Below are positions 1 to 8,438 of a stretch of DNA of 64,000 nt, piece by piece; the stretch's first letter is position 1, and each line of letters opens with the position of its first letter. The notes under the pieces are model-generated. The model did no database searches, was not told where the DNA came from, and worked only from the letters and a program-made list of their open reading frames with translations. Source of the stretch: JAFAXD01 sp051985675 (GTDB taxonomy: Bacteria; Pseudomonadota; Alphaproteobacteria; Rhizobiales; Xanthobacteraceae); the NCBI GenBank assembly GCA_051985675.1, contig JBPYFJ010000076.1:1-64000 (forward strand), given 5' to 3'. A program made the translations under genes and the position numbers.

Positions 1-627
1 GGCACTCGGGTAGACAAGATTTGGTCTGACCAGGACGTAAGTCGCTTCCTCGAGATCGCGCCTCCGCACCTGCGGTTGGCGATGATGCTGGCGATCAACA
101 CCGGGCAGCGTCAGGGTGATCTGCTCAAACTGACGTGGTCGGCCTACGACGGGCAAATCATTCAGGTCCGCCAACGAAAGACGGGAGCTTATGTTCCGGT
201 GCCTGTTTCCGATGAACTGCGCGGCGTGCTCGACGCCACGCCACGTCGCAGCCCGGTAATTCTGGTCAACACCGATGGCAAGCCCTGGTCCGAATCGGGT
301 TTCCAGGGCGCTTGGAGGAAGGCGTCTGCCCGCGCCGAGATCACAGGTCGGACTTTCCACGACCTGCGAGGGACGGCGGTCGTGACCCTAGCGCGAGCGG
401 GATGCAACGAGGTCGAAATTTACTCTATCACCGGCCATAAGCCGCGCGATGTCCAGGCGATTCTCACAACCCACTATCTGCCGCGAGATACCGAGGTCGC
501 GATGAACGCGATTGCGAAGTTGAACACCTACAAACAGAACCGTGGAGATCAGAACGGGGACGAAAATCTCCCGACTGCACTCCCGACTGCTCTAAGACTT
601 GTGAAGCCAAAAGGGGAGAAAGCGTAG
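1..627 (+). CDS. Tyrosine recombinase (integrase), 3' part
   Basis: Site-specific integrase that would cut and rejoin DNA at an attachment site. The open frame runs in from base 1, so the N-terminal core-binding domain lies outside the window and 208 C-terminal residues are visible. The catalytic set of the family is present: Arg in the TGQRQGD motif (near base 109), Lys in RQRKTG, His-x-x-Arg in HDLRG (bases 358-369), the second His in ITGHK (near 436) and the nucleophilic Tyr in THYLPRD (near 475). The gene ends 10 bases before the 3' end of a tRNA-Gln gene on the other strand, the usual place of an integrase at one end of a genomic island or prophage. It looks intact at its C-terminus. Whether it belongs to a phage or an ICE cannot be judged here. 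Confidence 0.93.
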   Translation, partial: GTRVDKIWSDQDVSRFLEIAPPHLRLAMMLAINTGQRQGDLLKLTWSAYDGQIIQVRQRKTGAYVPVPVSDELRGVLDATPRRSPVILVNTDGKPWSESGFQGAWRKASARAEITGRTFHDLRGTAVVTLARAGCNEVEIYSITGHKPRDVQAILTTHYLPRDTEVAMNAIAKLNTYKQNRGDQNGDENLPTALPTALRLVKPKGEKA

Positions 628-637
628 CGAGATCAAT

Positions 638-660
638 TGGCTGGGGCGCCAGGATTCGAA
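638..660. other. Candidate integration site at the tRNA-Gln 3' end
   Basis: The 3' end of tRNA-Gln, including its T-loop side and CCA, directly faces the integrase stop codon at 627. Tyrosine integrases commonly recombine at tRNA 3' ends and leave the gene intact. The second copy of the core would lie left of the window, so the exact att core cannot be seen. This is inferred from arrangement only. Confidence 0.35.
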
Positions 661-712
661 CCTGGGAATGGCGGAATCAAAATCCGCTGCCTTACCACTT
701 GGCTACGCCCCA
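638..712 (-). tRNA. tRNA-Gln (TTG anticodon)
   Basis: On the minus strand the sequence folds as a standard tRNA. The acceptor TGGGGCG pairs with CGCCCCA. The D arm is GCC/GGC. The anticodon stem GCGGA/TCCGC holds the loop TTTTGAT, giving anticodon TTG (reads CAA, glutamine). The T arm CCAGG/CCTGG carries TTCGAAT. CCA is encoded (638-640 on the plus strand is TGG). Length is 75 nt with CCA. Confidence 0.98.
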
Positions 713-857
713 ACGCGGCCTTGCGCGCCGGACCATACCGGCGAGGTCGGGTCTGTCAACTTGAGCCGGCAGCGGCCGAGCAACGCCATTATATATGTAG
801 GAAACCTAAACGGGGCGCCCAGCGACCTTCCGCGAGCGCGCCGATCGTTGCGCCGCC

Positions 858-1154
858 CTAGCCGGTCAGCACCGTGTTGGTGTGCTCGACTTGCGGGGGG
901 TCCGCGAAGCAGTGCGCGACCAGCGCGCGCCAGGCCTTCCAGTCGTCCTTGCCGTAGAAGTCAACCGTGTGGTTCTCGAGCGTCTCCCATTCGATCACCA
1001 GCCGGTAGCGCTGCGGCTTTTCGATCGAGCGGTGCAGCGCGAGCGTCTTGAAGCCGCGGGCGCGCCCGAACAGCGCGCGCGCCTTGCCGACGCCGGCCTC
1101 AAACTCAGTCTCCATTCCGGGGGTGATGTCGATCTGGGCGATCTCCGTGACCAT
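858..1154 (-). CDS. Antibiotic biosynthesis monooxygenase (ABM) domain protein
   Basis: A 98-residue single-domain protein of the ferredoxin-like ABM/dimeric alpha-beta barrel type. It starts MVTEIAQIDITPG and carries the typical helix with FKTLALHRSIE and the strand RLVIEWETLENHTVDF. Relatives act as small monooxygenases on quinones, haem or other aromatic substrates, or as stress-linked proteins, and the substrate cannot be read from sequence. It stands alone: 145 bases separate it from the tRNA and 93 bases from the next minus-strand gene upstream. The family assignment is good; the function is unknown. Confidence 0.8.
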   Translation of the reverse strand: MVTEIAQIDITPGMETEFEAGVGKARALFGRARGFKTLALHRSIEKPQRYRLVIEWETLENHTVDFYGKDDWKAWRALVAHCFADPPQVEHTNTVLTG

Positions 1155-1247
1155 GGCTCTCCCTCGATTTCACCGAGTGTGCGTGCGCGGCGTTCGCTCC
1201 GGCGCACGAGTTGTTGTTCTCGCCCTGCTCGGTATCGGCTGTACTCT

Positions 1248-1559
1248 CTAAGCGCTAACTAGGGCCGCATGCAACTCGGCAACCGCCCGGGCAAGCTGAT
1301 CCCGGTGTGCGAGGTCGTCCTTGGGAACGCGGCCAACCGTTACCGCCAGTTCCCGCAGGATGTCGGCGAATAGCCCGAAATGAATGTGCATGTGAATCGA
1401 TTTGTGAACGTCATCGGGACCCGGCCGCTCGAGCACCAGAGCGATGCCGGTCGGATCAAGATGCGCCTCGAAGCGCGAGGAGCGCTCGAACGTGCCGACA
1501 TAGAGCTTGTCCGGATATTCAAGCGCTACCTCGGCCTTGTCGGGATTGGGCTTCGTCAT
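1248..1559 (-). CDS. Conserved hypothetical protein
   Basis: A 103-residue soluble protein starting MTKPNPDKAEVALEYPDKLY. It has an N-terminal beta-rich part (LYVGTFERSSRFEAHLD, GIALVLERPG), a His-rich turn HKSIHMHIHFGLF near residues 57-69, and a C-terminal helix with many Asp, Arg and Ala. I do not recognise a named domain. A longer frame opens with GTG at 1589, but the ATG at 1559 has a weak AGGACC upstream and gives a more natural start. It lies divergent from the acyl-CoA dehydrogenase gene, with about 135 bases between them that can hold both promoters. Confidence 0.6.
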   Translation of the reverse strand: MTKPNPDKAEVALEYPDKLYVGTFERSSRFEAHLDPTGIALVLERPGPDDVHKSIHMHIHFGLFADILRELAVTVGRVPKDDLAHRDQLARAVAELHAALVSA

Positions 1560-1694
1560 CGGTGGTCCTATTTCGTACTTGCGGGCCACAAAATCATAAA
1601 GAGGATCGGCCGCTTTGAGCTAGGTCATAATCGCGCGCCCTCGCCTTTCCCTGCCCTCGGGGCGGGGCTAGAGTGAACGTTTGCGGAGAGCCTC

Positions 1695-3458
1695 ATGTAC
1701 CGCGCGCCGGTCGCCGACATCGCGTTCACGCTCAAAAATTCCGCCGGGTTCGCGACCGCTCAGGCGGAAGGCATCTATCAGGATCTCGCTGACGACCTGC
1801 TTGAGGCCGTGCTCGAGGAAGCCGGCAAGTTCGCCACCGACGTGATCGCGCCGCTCAACCGGATCGGCGACCAGCAGGGCGCCCTGTTCAAGGACGGGCA
1901 GGTCACCATGCCGCCCGGCTGGAAGGAGGCCTACACCGCCTGGGCGGCCGCCGGCTGGAACGGGCTTGCCGGCCCGACCCAATGGGGCGGCCAGGGCCTG
2001 CCCTGGGCGGTCAACGCCGCCTGCGTCGAGATGTGGAACTCGGCCTCGGCCGCGTTCGCGGTCGGCCCGACGCTGACCATGGCCGGCATCGACGCGCTCG
2101 CCGCCCACGGTTCCGACGAGCTCAAGAAGATCTATCTGGCCAAACTGATCTCCGGCGAATGGACCGGCACCATGCAGCTCACCGAGCCGCAGGCCGGCTC
2201 CGACGTGGGGCTGCTGCGCACCCGCGCTGAACGGGCGAACGGCGCCTACAAACTGACCGGCCAGAAGATCTTCATCACCTATGGCGAGCACAACCTCACC
2301 GACAACATCATCCATTTCGTGCTGGCGCGGCTGCCCGATGCGCCGCCCGGCACCAAGGGCATCTCGCTGTTCCTGGTGCCGAAGTTCCTGGTCAACCCGG
2401 ACGGCTCGCTCGGCGCACGTAACGACGTGCGCGCGCATTCGATCGAGCACAAGATGGGCATTCACGCCTCGCCCACCTGCACCATGGTGTTTGGCGACAG
2501 CGGCGGCGCCACCGGCTTCCTGGTCGGCGAAGAAAACCGCGGCATGGCGTGCATGTTCACCATGATGAACGACGCGCGCCTCGCCATCGGCCTGCAGGGG
2601 ATGGCCATCGCCGAAGCCGCGACCCAGCAGGCGTTAGCCTACGCGCGCGAGCGCAAGCAGGGGCGACCCCCTGGCATGCCCGCCAACCAGGCGGCGCCGA
2701 TCATCGTGCAACCAGACGTCAAGCGCATGCTGCTCACGATGCGCGCCCTCACCAACGCGGCGCGTGCGATCTGCTATGCGACCGCAGTGGCGCTTGACCG
2801 CGCGCACCGCGCGCGCGACGCGGCGGCGCGGACGGCCGCGCATGAGCGCGCCTCGCTGTTGACCCCGGTCGCCAAGGCGTTCGCGACCGACGTCGGCAGC
2901 GAAGTATCCTCGCTCGGCATCCAGGTGCACGGCGGCATGGGCTACATCGAGGAGACCGGCGCCGCGCAGCTCTATCGCGACGCGCGCATCGCCCAGATTT
3001 ACGAAGGCACCAACGGCATTCAGGCGATCGATCTCGTCACCCGCAAGCTGCCGCAATCCGGCGGCGCGACGGTCCGCGCCTATCTGGCCGAGCTATGGGA
3101 GACCGTCGCGGAGGTCGAAGCCAGCAACGACCCGGCGTTCGGCGCAACCGGCACGGCGCTGCGCGCCGCCGTCGACGCGTTCGGCAAGACCACGGAGTGG
3201 CTGCTCCAACGCATCGAACGCGAGCCGCAGACCGCGCTCGCCGGCGCCACGCCCTATCTGCGCCTGTTCGCCACCGCGGCCGGCGGCTGCATGCTGGCCA
3301 AGGATGCGCTCGCCGCCAAGCGCGCGGGCAGGCCCACCGGCACGATCGAGACCGCGCGCTTCTTTGCGACCAACCTCGCGACCGCGGCCGGCGGCCTTGC
3401 CGCAACCGTGGTCGAGGGCGCCGACGCGCTCGCAGTCTCCCCCGACGCGATCGGATAG
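1695..3458 (+). CDS. Acyl-CoA dehydrogenase with C-terminal extension (DmdC type)
   Basis: FAD-dependent acyl-CoA dehydrogenase of 587 residues, longer than the 380-400 of short-chain members because of a C-terminal extension, as in the DmdC/3-methylmercaptopropionyl-CoA dehydrogenase-like group. The N-terminal helical domain is followed by the FAD/substrate signature MQLTEPQAGSDVG (about residues 157-169), the hydrophobic middle and the catalytic Glu in the motif YEGTNGIQAIDL (about 435-446). It would introduce the alpha-beta double bond into an acyl-CoA and pass electrons to ETF. A GGAGAG sequence lies just before the ATG. Five bases separate its stop from the enoyl-CoA hydratase gene, so the two are surely co-transcribed. 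The exact chain type is not readable; a methylthio or other unusual acyl-CoA is possible. Confidence 0.93.
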   Translation: MYRAPVADIAFTLKNSAGFATAQAEGIYQDLADDLLEAVLEEAGKFATDVIAPLNRIGDQQGALFKDGQVTMPPGWKEAYTAWAAAGWNGLAGPTQWGGQGLPWAVNAACVEMWNSASAAFAVGPTLTMAGIDALAAHGSDELKKIYLAKLISGEWTGTMQLTEPQAGSDVGLLRTRAERANGAYKLTGQKIFITYGEHNLTDNIIHFVLARLPDAPPGTKGISLFLVPKFLVNPDGSLGARNDVRAHSIEHKMGIHASPTCTMVFGDSGGATGFLVGEENRGMACMFTMMNDARLAIGLQGMAIAEAATQQALAYARERKQGRPPGMPANQAAPIIVQPDVKRMLLTMRALTNAARAICYATAVALDRAHRARDAAARTAAHERASLLTPVAKAFATDVGSEVSSLGIQVHGGMGYIEETGAAQLYRDARIAQIYEGTNGIQAIDLVTRKLPQSGGATVRAYLAELWETVAEVEASNDPAFGATGTALRAAVDAFGKTTEWLLQRIEREPQTALAGATPYLRLFATAAGGCMLAKDALAAKRAGRPTGTIETARFFATNLATAAGGLAATVVEGADALAVSPDAIG

Positions 3459-3463
3459 CCGCG

Positions 3464-4216
3464 ATGACCGAACACGTGATCGTCACCGACGACGGCGGCA
3501 TTCGCACCATTCGGATCAACCGGCCGGAGAAGAAGAACGCGCTCACGATTGCCATGTACGAGGCGATGATCGCTGCGCTCGACGGCGCAAGCGCCGATGA
3601 CGCCGTGCGCTGCGTGTTGATCGCCGGCGTTCCCGGCGCGTTTACGGCCGGCAACGATCTTTCGGACTTCCTCGCTGCCGCCACCGGCGACGGCGGCTTC
3701 AATCGCGCGGCGCTGCGCTTCCTGCCGGCGCTCGTCAATTGCCCCAAGCCGATGGTGGCGGCGGTGAGCGGGGTCGCGGTCGGCATCGGCACCACCATGC
3801 TCCTGCATTGCGACTTCGTGGTCGCCGGCACCGACGCGTTTTTTTCCACTCCGTTCGTCGGACTTGGGCTGATACCGGAGGCCGGGTCGACGCGTATTAT
3901 CCCGCGGCTGATGGGGCATCGCCGCGCCTTCGAATTCCTGGTCATGGGCCACCCGCTCAACGCGACCCGCGCTCAGGATCTCGGCATTGCCAACCTCGTC
4001 GTGGATCCGCAGGACGTCGACGCGGAGGCGCTCAAGGCGGCGCGCGAAATCGCGGCACTGCCGCCCGGGTCGGTCGCAGCGGCACGCGCGCTGATGCGCG
4101 GCGCCTCGGAGGCGCTCAAGGCCCACATCGATCAGGAATCCAAGGTGTTCAGCGAGCGCCTGCGCTCGCCGGAAGCGAAGGCGGCGTTCGAGGCCTTCTT
4201 CGCGCGCAAGCGGTAA
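3464..4216 (+). CDS. Enoyl-CoA hydratase/isomerase family protein
   Basis: Crotonase-fold protein of 250 residues. The start at 3464 follows the dehydrogenase stop by five bases; a longer upstream frame only reads through that gene. The family signature is present: INRPEKKNALT near residue 19, the oxyanion-hole stretch FTAGNDLSDF (about 61-70) and GVAVGIGTTMLLHCDFVVA (about 101-119). One catalytic Glu is placed in the FVGLGLIPEAGS motif near residue 140, while the first acidic position has changed as in many isomerase-like relatives. It probably hydrates or isomerises the product of the preceding dehydrogenase. It is the second gene of an acdh-ech-SDR operon. Confidence 0.9.
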   Translation: MTEHVIVTDDGGIRTIRINRPEKKNALTIAMYEAMIAALDGASADDAVRCVLIAGVPGAFTAGNDLSDFLAAATGDGGFNRAALRFLPALVNCPKPMVAAVSGVAVGIGTTMLLHCDFVVAGTDAFFSTPFVGLGLIPEAGSTRIIPRLMGHRRAFEFLVMGHPLNATRAQDLGIANLVVDPQDVDAEALKAAREIAALPPGSVAAARALMRGASEALKAHIDQESKVFSERLRSPEAKAAFEAFFARKR

Positions 4217-4220
4217 GACG

Positions 4221-5087
4221 ATGTCGCTCAAGGGCAAGACTTTATTCATCACCGGTGCCTCGCGCGGTATCGGGCTTGCGATCGCGCTGCGCGCCGCCCG
4301 CGACGGCGCCAATGTCGCAATCGCCGCCAAAACCGAGACCCCGCACCCCAAGCTCGAGGGCACGATCCACACGGCGGCCGAGGCGATCGAGAAAGCCGGC
4401 GGCAAGGCGCTGCCGCTCGTTGTCGACGTGCGCGACGAGGCCGCGGTCAAGACCGCGATCGACGCGACCGCCGCGCGCTTCGGCGGCCTCGACATCGTGG
4501 TCAACAACGCCAGCGCGATTTCGCTGACCCCGACCGCCGACACCGACATGAAGCGCTACGACCTGATGCAACAGATCAACGCGCGCGGCACCTTCATGGT
4601 CTCGAAGTACGCACTCGCGCATCTCGCCAAGGCCGCAAACCCGCACATCCTGATGCTCTCACCGCCGCTCGACATGCAGGAGAAATGGTTCGCGCGCCAC
4701 ACCGCCTACTCGATGGCGAAATTCGGCATGAGCCTGGTGGTGCTCGGGCTCGCCGGCGAGCTGCGCGGAAAAGGCATCGCGGTCAACGCACTATGGCCGC
4801 GCACCACGATCGCGACCGCGGCGATCAAGAACCTGCTCGGGGGCGATGCGATCATGCGCATGTCGCGCACGCCCGACATTCTGGCCGACGCCGCCTATCT
4901 GATCTTCCAGAAGCCGGCCAAGAGCTTCACCGGGCAGTTCCTGATCGACGACACGTTCCTGTCCGGCGAGGGCGTCACCGACTTCGACCGTTACCGGGTC
5001 GACCCGAGCCAGCCGCTGTCGCCGGATTTCTTCGTGCCGGACACCAGCAAGCCGCCGCCCGGCGTCAGCCTGGCGGCAAAAACCTAA
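4221..5087 (+). CDS. Short-chain dehydrogenase/reductase (HSDL2-like)
   Basis: NAD(P)-dependent oxidoreductase of 288 residues, longer than a classic 250-residue SDR. It has the nucleotide-binding motif TGASRGIG at residues 11-18, VNNAS near 95 in place of NNAG, and the active-site pair Tyr-x-x-x-Lys in AYSMAKFG near 168. The sequence after the core (SFTGQFLIDDTFLSGEG) resembles the hydroxysteroid-dehydrogenase-like protein 2 group. It begins four bases after the hydratase stop, so it is the third gene of the operon and could oxidise or reduce a hydroxyacyl intermediate. The substrate is inferred from context only. Confidence 0.9.
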   Translation: MSLKGKTLFITGASRGIGLAIALRAARDGANVAIAAKTETPHPKLEGTIHTAAEAIEKAGGKALPLVVDVRDEAAVKTAIDATAARFGGLDIVVNNASAISLTPTADTDMKRYDLMQQINARGTFMVSKYALAHLAKAANPHILMLSPPLDMQEKWFARHTAYSMAKFGMSLVVLGLAGELRGKGIAVNALWPRTTIATAAIKNLLGGDAIMRMSRTPDILADAAYLIFQKPAKSFTGQFLIDDTFLSGEGVTDFDRYRVDPSQPLSPDFFVPDTSKPPPGVSLAAKT

Positions 5088-5119
5088 GTCCCCGGCGCGC
5101 ATTCAGGACCGCAACCCGC

Positions 5120-6049
5120 ATGTCGACCCTGTTCGTCACCCATCCGGCCTGCCTCAATCATCTCACGCCCACCGGACATCCGGAGCGGCCGGACCGACTG
5201 CGCGCGATCGATCGCGCGCTCGAGGACGAGCGCTTCCAGTCGCTGGCGCGCGTGAGCGCCCCCAAGGCGGACCTCGACGATATCGCGCTCTGCCATCCGC
5301 GCGAATTCATCGATGAGATCGCGCACGCGACCCCGCGCGAGGGCCTGGTGCGCATCGATGCGGACACCGCTATGTCCCCCGGCAGCTTCGAGGCCGCGCT
5401 GCACGCCATCGGCGGCGCGGTCCACGCGGTCGACGAGGTGATGACCGCAAAAGCCGCGAACGCGTTCTGCGCCATGCGGCCGCCCGGTCATCACGCCGAG
5501 ACCGTCCGCCCGATGGGGTTCTGCCTGTTCAACAGCGTCGCGATCGCGGCGCGCCATGCGCAGAAGGCGCACGGCGCCGAGCGCGTGGCGATCGTCGATT
5601 TCGACGTCCATCACGGCAATGGCACTCAGGAGATCTTCTGGTCCGACCCGACCGTGATGTACTGCTCGACCCACGAGATGCCGCTCTACCCCGGAACCGG
5701 CGCGCGCGGCGAGCGCGGCGAGCACAACACCATCGTCAACGCGCCGTTGCGCGCGGGCGATGCCGGCGAGGAGTTCCGCGCCGCGTTCGAGACTACCATC
5801 CTGCCGCGGCTGCGCGAGTTTCGGCCCGACTTGCTGTTGATCTCAGCCGGCTTCGACGCCCACATCCGTGATCCGCTCGCCAACCTCAATCTGCTGGAAG
5901 CGGACTACGGCTGGGTCACGCGCACGCTGATGGAGATCGCCGACGCGAGCGCTTCCGGACGCGTGGTGTCGCTGCTCGAAGGCGGCTATGACCTGCAGGG
6001 GCTCGCCGGCTCGGTCTCCGCTCACGTCACTGCCCTGATGCGGGGGTAG
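5120..6049 (+). CDS. Histone deacetylase-family amidohydrolase
   Basis: Zinc-dependent deacetylase of the HDAC/acetoin utilisation/acetylpolyamine amidohydrolase superfamily, 309 residues. Visible motifs are RPPGHHAE near residue 120 (the tandem catalytic His), DFDVHHGNGTQ near 157 (zinc Asp and His), SAGFDAH near 244 (second zinc Asp) and LEGGYD near 285. Bacterial members remove acetyl groups from polyamines, other amines or proteins. The start ATG at 5120 lies 32 bases after the SDR stop; a longer frame is only read-through. Its place ahead of xseB is common in this bacterial order, so the neighbourhood is ancestral. Confidence 0.92.
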   Translation: MSTLFVTHPACLNHLTPTGHPERPDRLRAIDRALEDERFQSLARVSAPKADLDDIALCHPREFIDEIAHATPREGLVRIDADTAMSPGSFEAALHAIGGAVHAVDEVMTAKAANAFCAMRPPGHHAETVRPMGFCLFNSVAIAARHAQKAHGAERVAIVDFDVHHGNGTQEIFWSDPTVMYCSTHEMPLYPGTGARGERGEHNTIVNAPLRAGDAGEEFRAAFETTILPRLREFRPDLLLISAGFDAHIRDPLANLNLLEADYGWVTRTLMEIADASASGRVVSLLEGGYDLQGLAGSVSAHVTALMRG

Positions 6050-6092
6050 CGTGTGAAGCGCTACAATGCCGGCGAATCATGAGGTGTTCGGC

Positions 6093-6344
6093 GTGACCGA
6101 GAATGACCATGCGGATGCGAAGCAGCTGAGCTTCGAGAAGGCGATCGAGGAGCTGGAATCGATCGTCAAGCGGCTGGAGGAAGGCAAGGTTCCGCTCGAG
6201 GAATCGGTCGCGATCTATGAGCGCGGCGAGGCGCTCAAGCGCCGCTGCGAGGAACTGCTGCGCCAGGCCGAGGCGCGGGTCGAGAAGATCACGCTCGACA
6301 GCTCCGGCAAGCCGAAGGGCAGCGAGCCGCTGGACGTGGGGTAG
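6093..6344 (+). CDS. xseB: Exodeoxyribonuclease VII small subunit
   Basis: Small subunit of the nuclease that degrades single-stranded DNA to oligonucleotides; it binds the XseA catalytic subunit, encoded elsewhere. The core SFEKAIEELESIVKRLEEGKVPLEESVAIYERG is unmistakable, followed by a helix rich in Arg and Glu. I chose the GTG at 6093 because GAGGTG sits six bases before it and the resulting 83 residues match the family's usual length. An in-frame ATG at 6066 would add nine residues without a clear ribosome site. dxs, which often follows xseB directly in relatives, is 5.7 kb away here. Confidence 0.94.
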   Translation: MTENDHADAKQLSFEKAIEELESIVKRLEEGKVPLEESVAIYERGEALKRRCEELLRQAEARVEKITLDSSGKPKGSEPLDVG

Positions 6345-6395
6345 GGTTGCATCCTGCGATCGGCGCGCTGCCCCACCCGCTTGAGACTAAAAACC

Positions 6396-6980
6396 TCAAT
6401 AGATGCCGGGGATGATCCGCTTGGTACGAGCCATGTAGGCGCGGTAGTCGTCGCCGAACGCGGCGAGCATCATGCGCTCCTCGGCCGCGACCCGGCAGAA
6501 GAACAGAATGCCGAAGCCGACGAGGCCGGCGGGTCCCGCGATCCAGTTCGGCAGCAGCAGCGCCTGCGCGAGCGCCCACAACCAGAACGCCGAGTACATC
6601 GGGTGGCGCACATGCCGGTACAATCCATCGGTCACCAACACGTGCTGGTCGCGCAGCTCGAGCGTCACCGACCACGAGCGGCCGAGCTCGCGGTGGATGC
6701 GATAGAACAGCGCGAGCGCCGCTCCGAACACGAGCGTGCCGGCGAACCCGAGCACCGGCTGGAACAGGTAGGTCGCAAACCGCGGCTCGTCGGTCAGCGC
6801 ATAGATCGCCGGTATCACGCCCAATCCGCAGGATGAGATCGTCAGCAGCGCGCGTTCGCGCAGCCGCGCGCGGCGCTCTGCCACCGGCGTCTTGAGCGCG
6901 CGGCGCTGGTGCGGATAGCGAATGATGAACCAAGCCACACAGCCGAGCGCCCAGATCCACTTGGCGGCAGCTAATGTCAT
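6396..6980 (-). CDS. Isoprenylcysteine carboxyl methyltransferase-like membrane protein
   Basis: Integral membrane protein of 194 residues with about four to five hydrophobic segments and the ICMT/PEMT-type C-terminal signature GLYRHVRHPMYSAFWLW, followed by a helix and EERMMLAAFGDDYRAYMARTKR. This motif binds S-adenosylmethionine at the membrane. The substrate in bacteria is unknown: small thiols, lipids or isoprenoid-linked compounds are all possible. The start at 6980 forms an ATGA overlap with the stop of the upstream hydrolase gene, so translation is probably coupled. A longer frame to 7064 is read-through of the hydrolase. Confidence 0.85.
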   Translation of the reverse strand: MTLAAAKWIWALGCVAWFIIRYPHQRRALKTPVAERRARLRERALLTISSCGLGVIPAIYALTDEPRFATYLFQPVLGFAGTLVFGAALALFYRIHRELGRSWSVTLELRDQHVLVTDGLYRHVRHPMYSAFWLWALAQALLLPNWIAGPAGLVGFGILFFCRVAAEERMMLAAFGDDYRAYMARTKRIIPGIY

Positions 6981-8206
6981 GAAACATCCGTGACGAGACG
7001 GCGCGCGGACGCGGGTGTCTGCTCCTTGAGATAGGAACCATCCGCGCCGATGAGCTCGGCGCACCCGCCCGGCGCCCAGATCGTCCGCGCGAACGGCGCC
7101 GGCCCGCAGATCAGCATGAAGAAGTCGTACGTTCCGCGCCGCTCCGCCGCCATCACGAACTGGTAGTGGATGCGCATGAATTTCCAGGCGATCCGCTTCA
7201 TCTTGGCAGGCTCAACCAGATCCCAGAAATTGATGATGCGGATATGCGGTTGGCCGGCGCTGTTGCCCCGAAACGGAACCAGCCGGACCGGATCGAAGTA
7301 GTAGAAGCTGATCGGATCCTGCCGGGTCTGAAACTCGCCCCAGCTGATCTGGTCGGTGGCCGCGATCTCCTCCGCGCAGGCGCGCAACCGCACCGCCGCC
7401 GGATGCAGCGTCAGTTTCGGCACGGTGGCGCCGATGGTCAGGAAGCAAACCGACGGCCCGCTGCGCCCCAGTTGTGGATTGATCGCGAGCGCACGCGACA
7501 GCATGTCGACCGCGATGATGGCGCCGAGGCTGTGACCGACGATCAGGATTTCGTCGGCCTCGGCGCGATGCACGCACGCGAGCAGGCGTTGCGCAAACGC
7601 GTCGATGCGGGCGTCAAGGTCGGGACGCCGACCATACATATAGTCGAGCGGCGTAATCCAGTCGGCGAGCCCCTGGCTGACGCGCCAGCGCCGGCCGGGC
7701 CAGCGCAGCAGCAGCGCGAACAGCACCGGCACCATGACGATTCCGGCGAGCACCGCGAGCGCGGACGCGACCGGCAGCCGCTGTGCGATCAGCACACTGG
7801 CAACGAGGGCGAGGGCAGCGAACAGCGCGAGGTCGGCGAACGGAACGAGGAAAAACAAACCATAGCGATAGTTGGCGCGAAAGTAGCGAAACACCGTGCC
7901 GGAGACGAGAAAATCCCAGAATGTCTCCACCCCGGCGCGCAGCCGCGGCAGCGTCGGACCGGCGAGATCGGCGAGCACGATGTCATGCCAGGCGAGCTGC
8001 TCGTAGATCACCTGTGTCGACCAGTTCGGGCCACTCGCGCTCACCGCCCATTGCTCCATGGGTTCGCCGGCGATCTCGGACACCGGGGCGCGGATATTCC
8101 AGGTCTTTTCGAATGTCTTCGCCTCGCGGCGAAAACGCCGGTGCAGTGCCGGGACATCGAAGGGATCAAAGCCGGCGATAAAGAAAACGTGTCGTTTGAG
8201 GACCAT
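6977..8206 (-). CDS. Membrane-associated alpha/beta hydrolase with GHSLG motif
   Basis: Protein of 409 residues starting MVLKRHVFFIAGFDPF. The N-terminal beta strand and the nucleophile elbow ILIVGHSLGAIIAVDML (about 222-238) are those of a serine lipase or esterase. Between them two strongly hydrophobic stretches (about 120-170) form a membrane hairpin, so the catalytic part is tethered to the membrane. Likely catalytic acid and His lie in the C-terminal third but cannot be assigned with certainty. ATG at 8206 has GGACGG upstream. The next gene overlaps it by four bases, which ties the hydrolase to the ICMT-like methyltransferase in a two-gene operon. No substrate is evident. Confidence 0.75.
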   Translation of the reverse strand: MVLKRHVFFIAGFDPFDVPALHRRFRREAKTFEKTWNIRAPVSEIAGEPMEQWAVSASGPNWSTQVIYEQLAWHDIVLADLAGPTLPRLRAGVETFWDFLVSGTVFRYFRANYRYGLFFLVPFADLALFAALALVASVLIAQRLPVASALAVLAGIVMVPVLFALLLRWPGRRWRVSQGLADWITPLDYMYGRRPDLDARIDAFAQRLLACVHRAEADEILIVGHSLGAIIAVDMLSRALAINPQLGRSGPSVCFLTIGATVPKLTLHPAAVRLRACAEEIAATDQISWGEFQTRQDPISFYYFDPVRLVPFRGNSAGQPHIRIINFWDLVEPAKMKRIAWKFMRIHYQFVMAAERRGTYDFFMLICGPAPFARTIWAPGGCAELIGADGSYLKEQTPASARRLVTDVS

Positions 8207-8438
8207 CGATCCGTCCGTTCCACCGTTCGTTTGCAATAATCGCACGGGGGCGTCAACGCGCCCGGCCACGATTTCCCGATGCGGTCACAGGCGGCAAGCG
8301 CGGCCGTGGCCGGATGGCCGATCAGATATGAAATTAGAGCACGTTCGAAATTCATGGCGCGCTCTGGAGCCCAAGCCGGCAGCGCCGTATAACATCGACG
8401 TACAATGGTCCCGGCAGGGCAATAGCGCGGAGGAAGCG

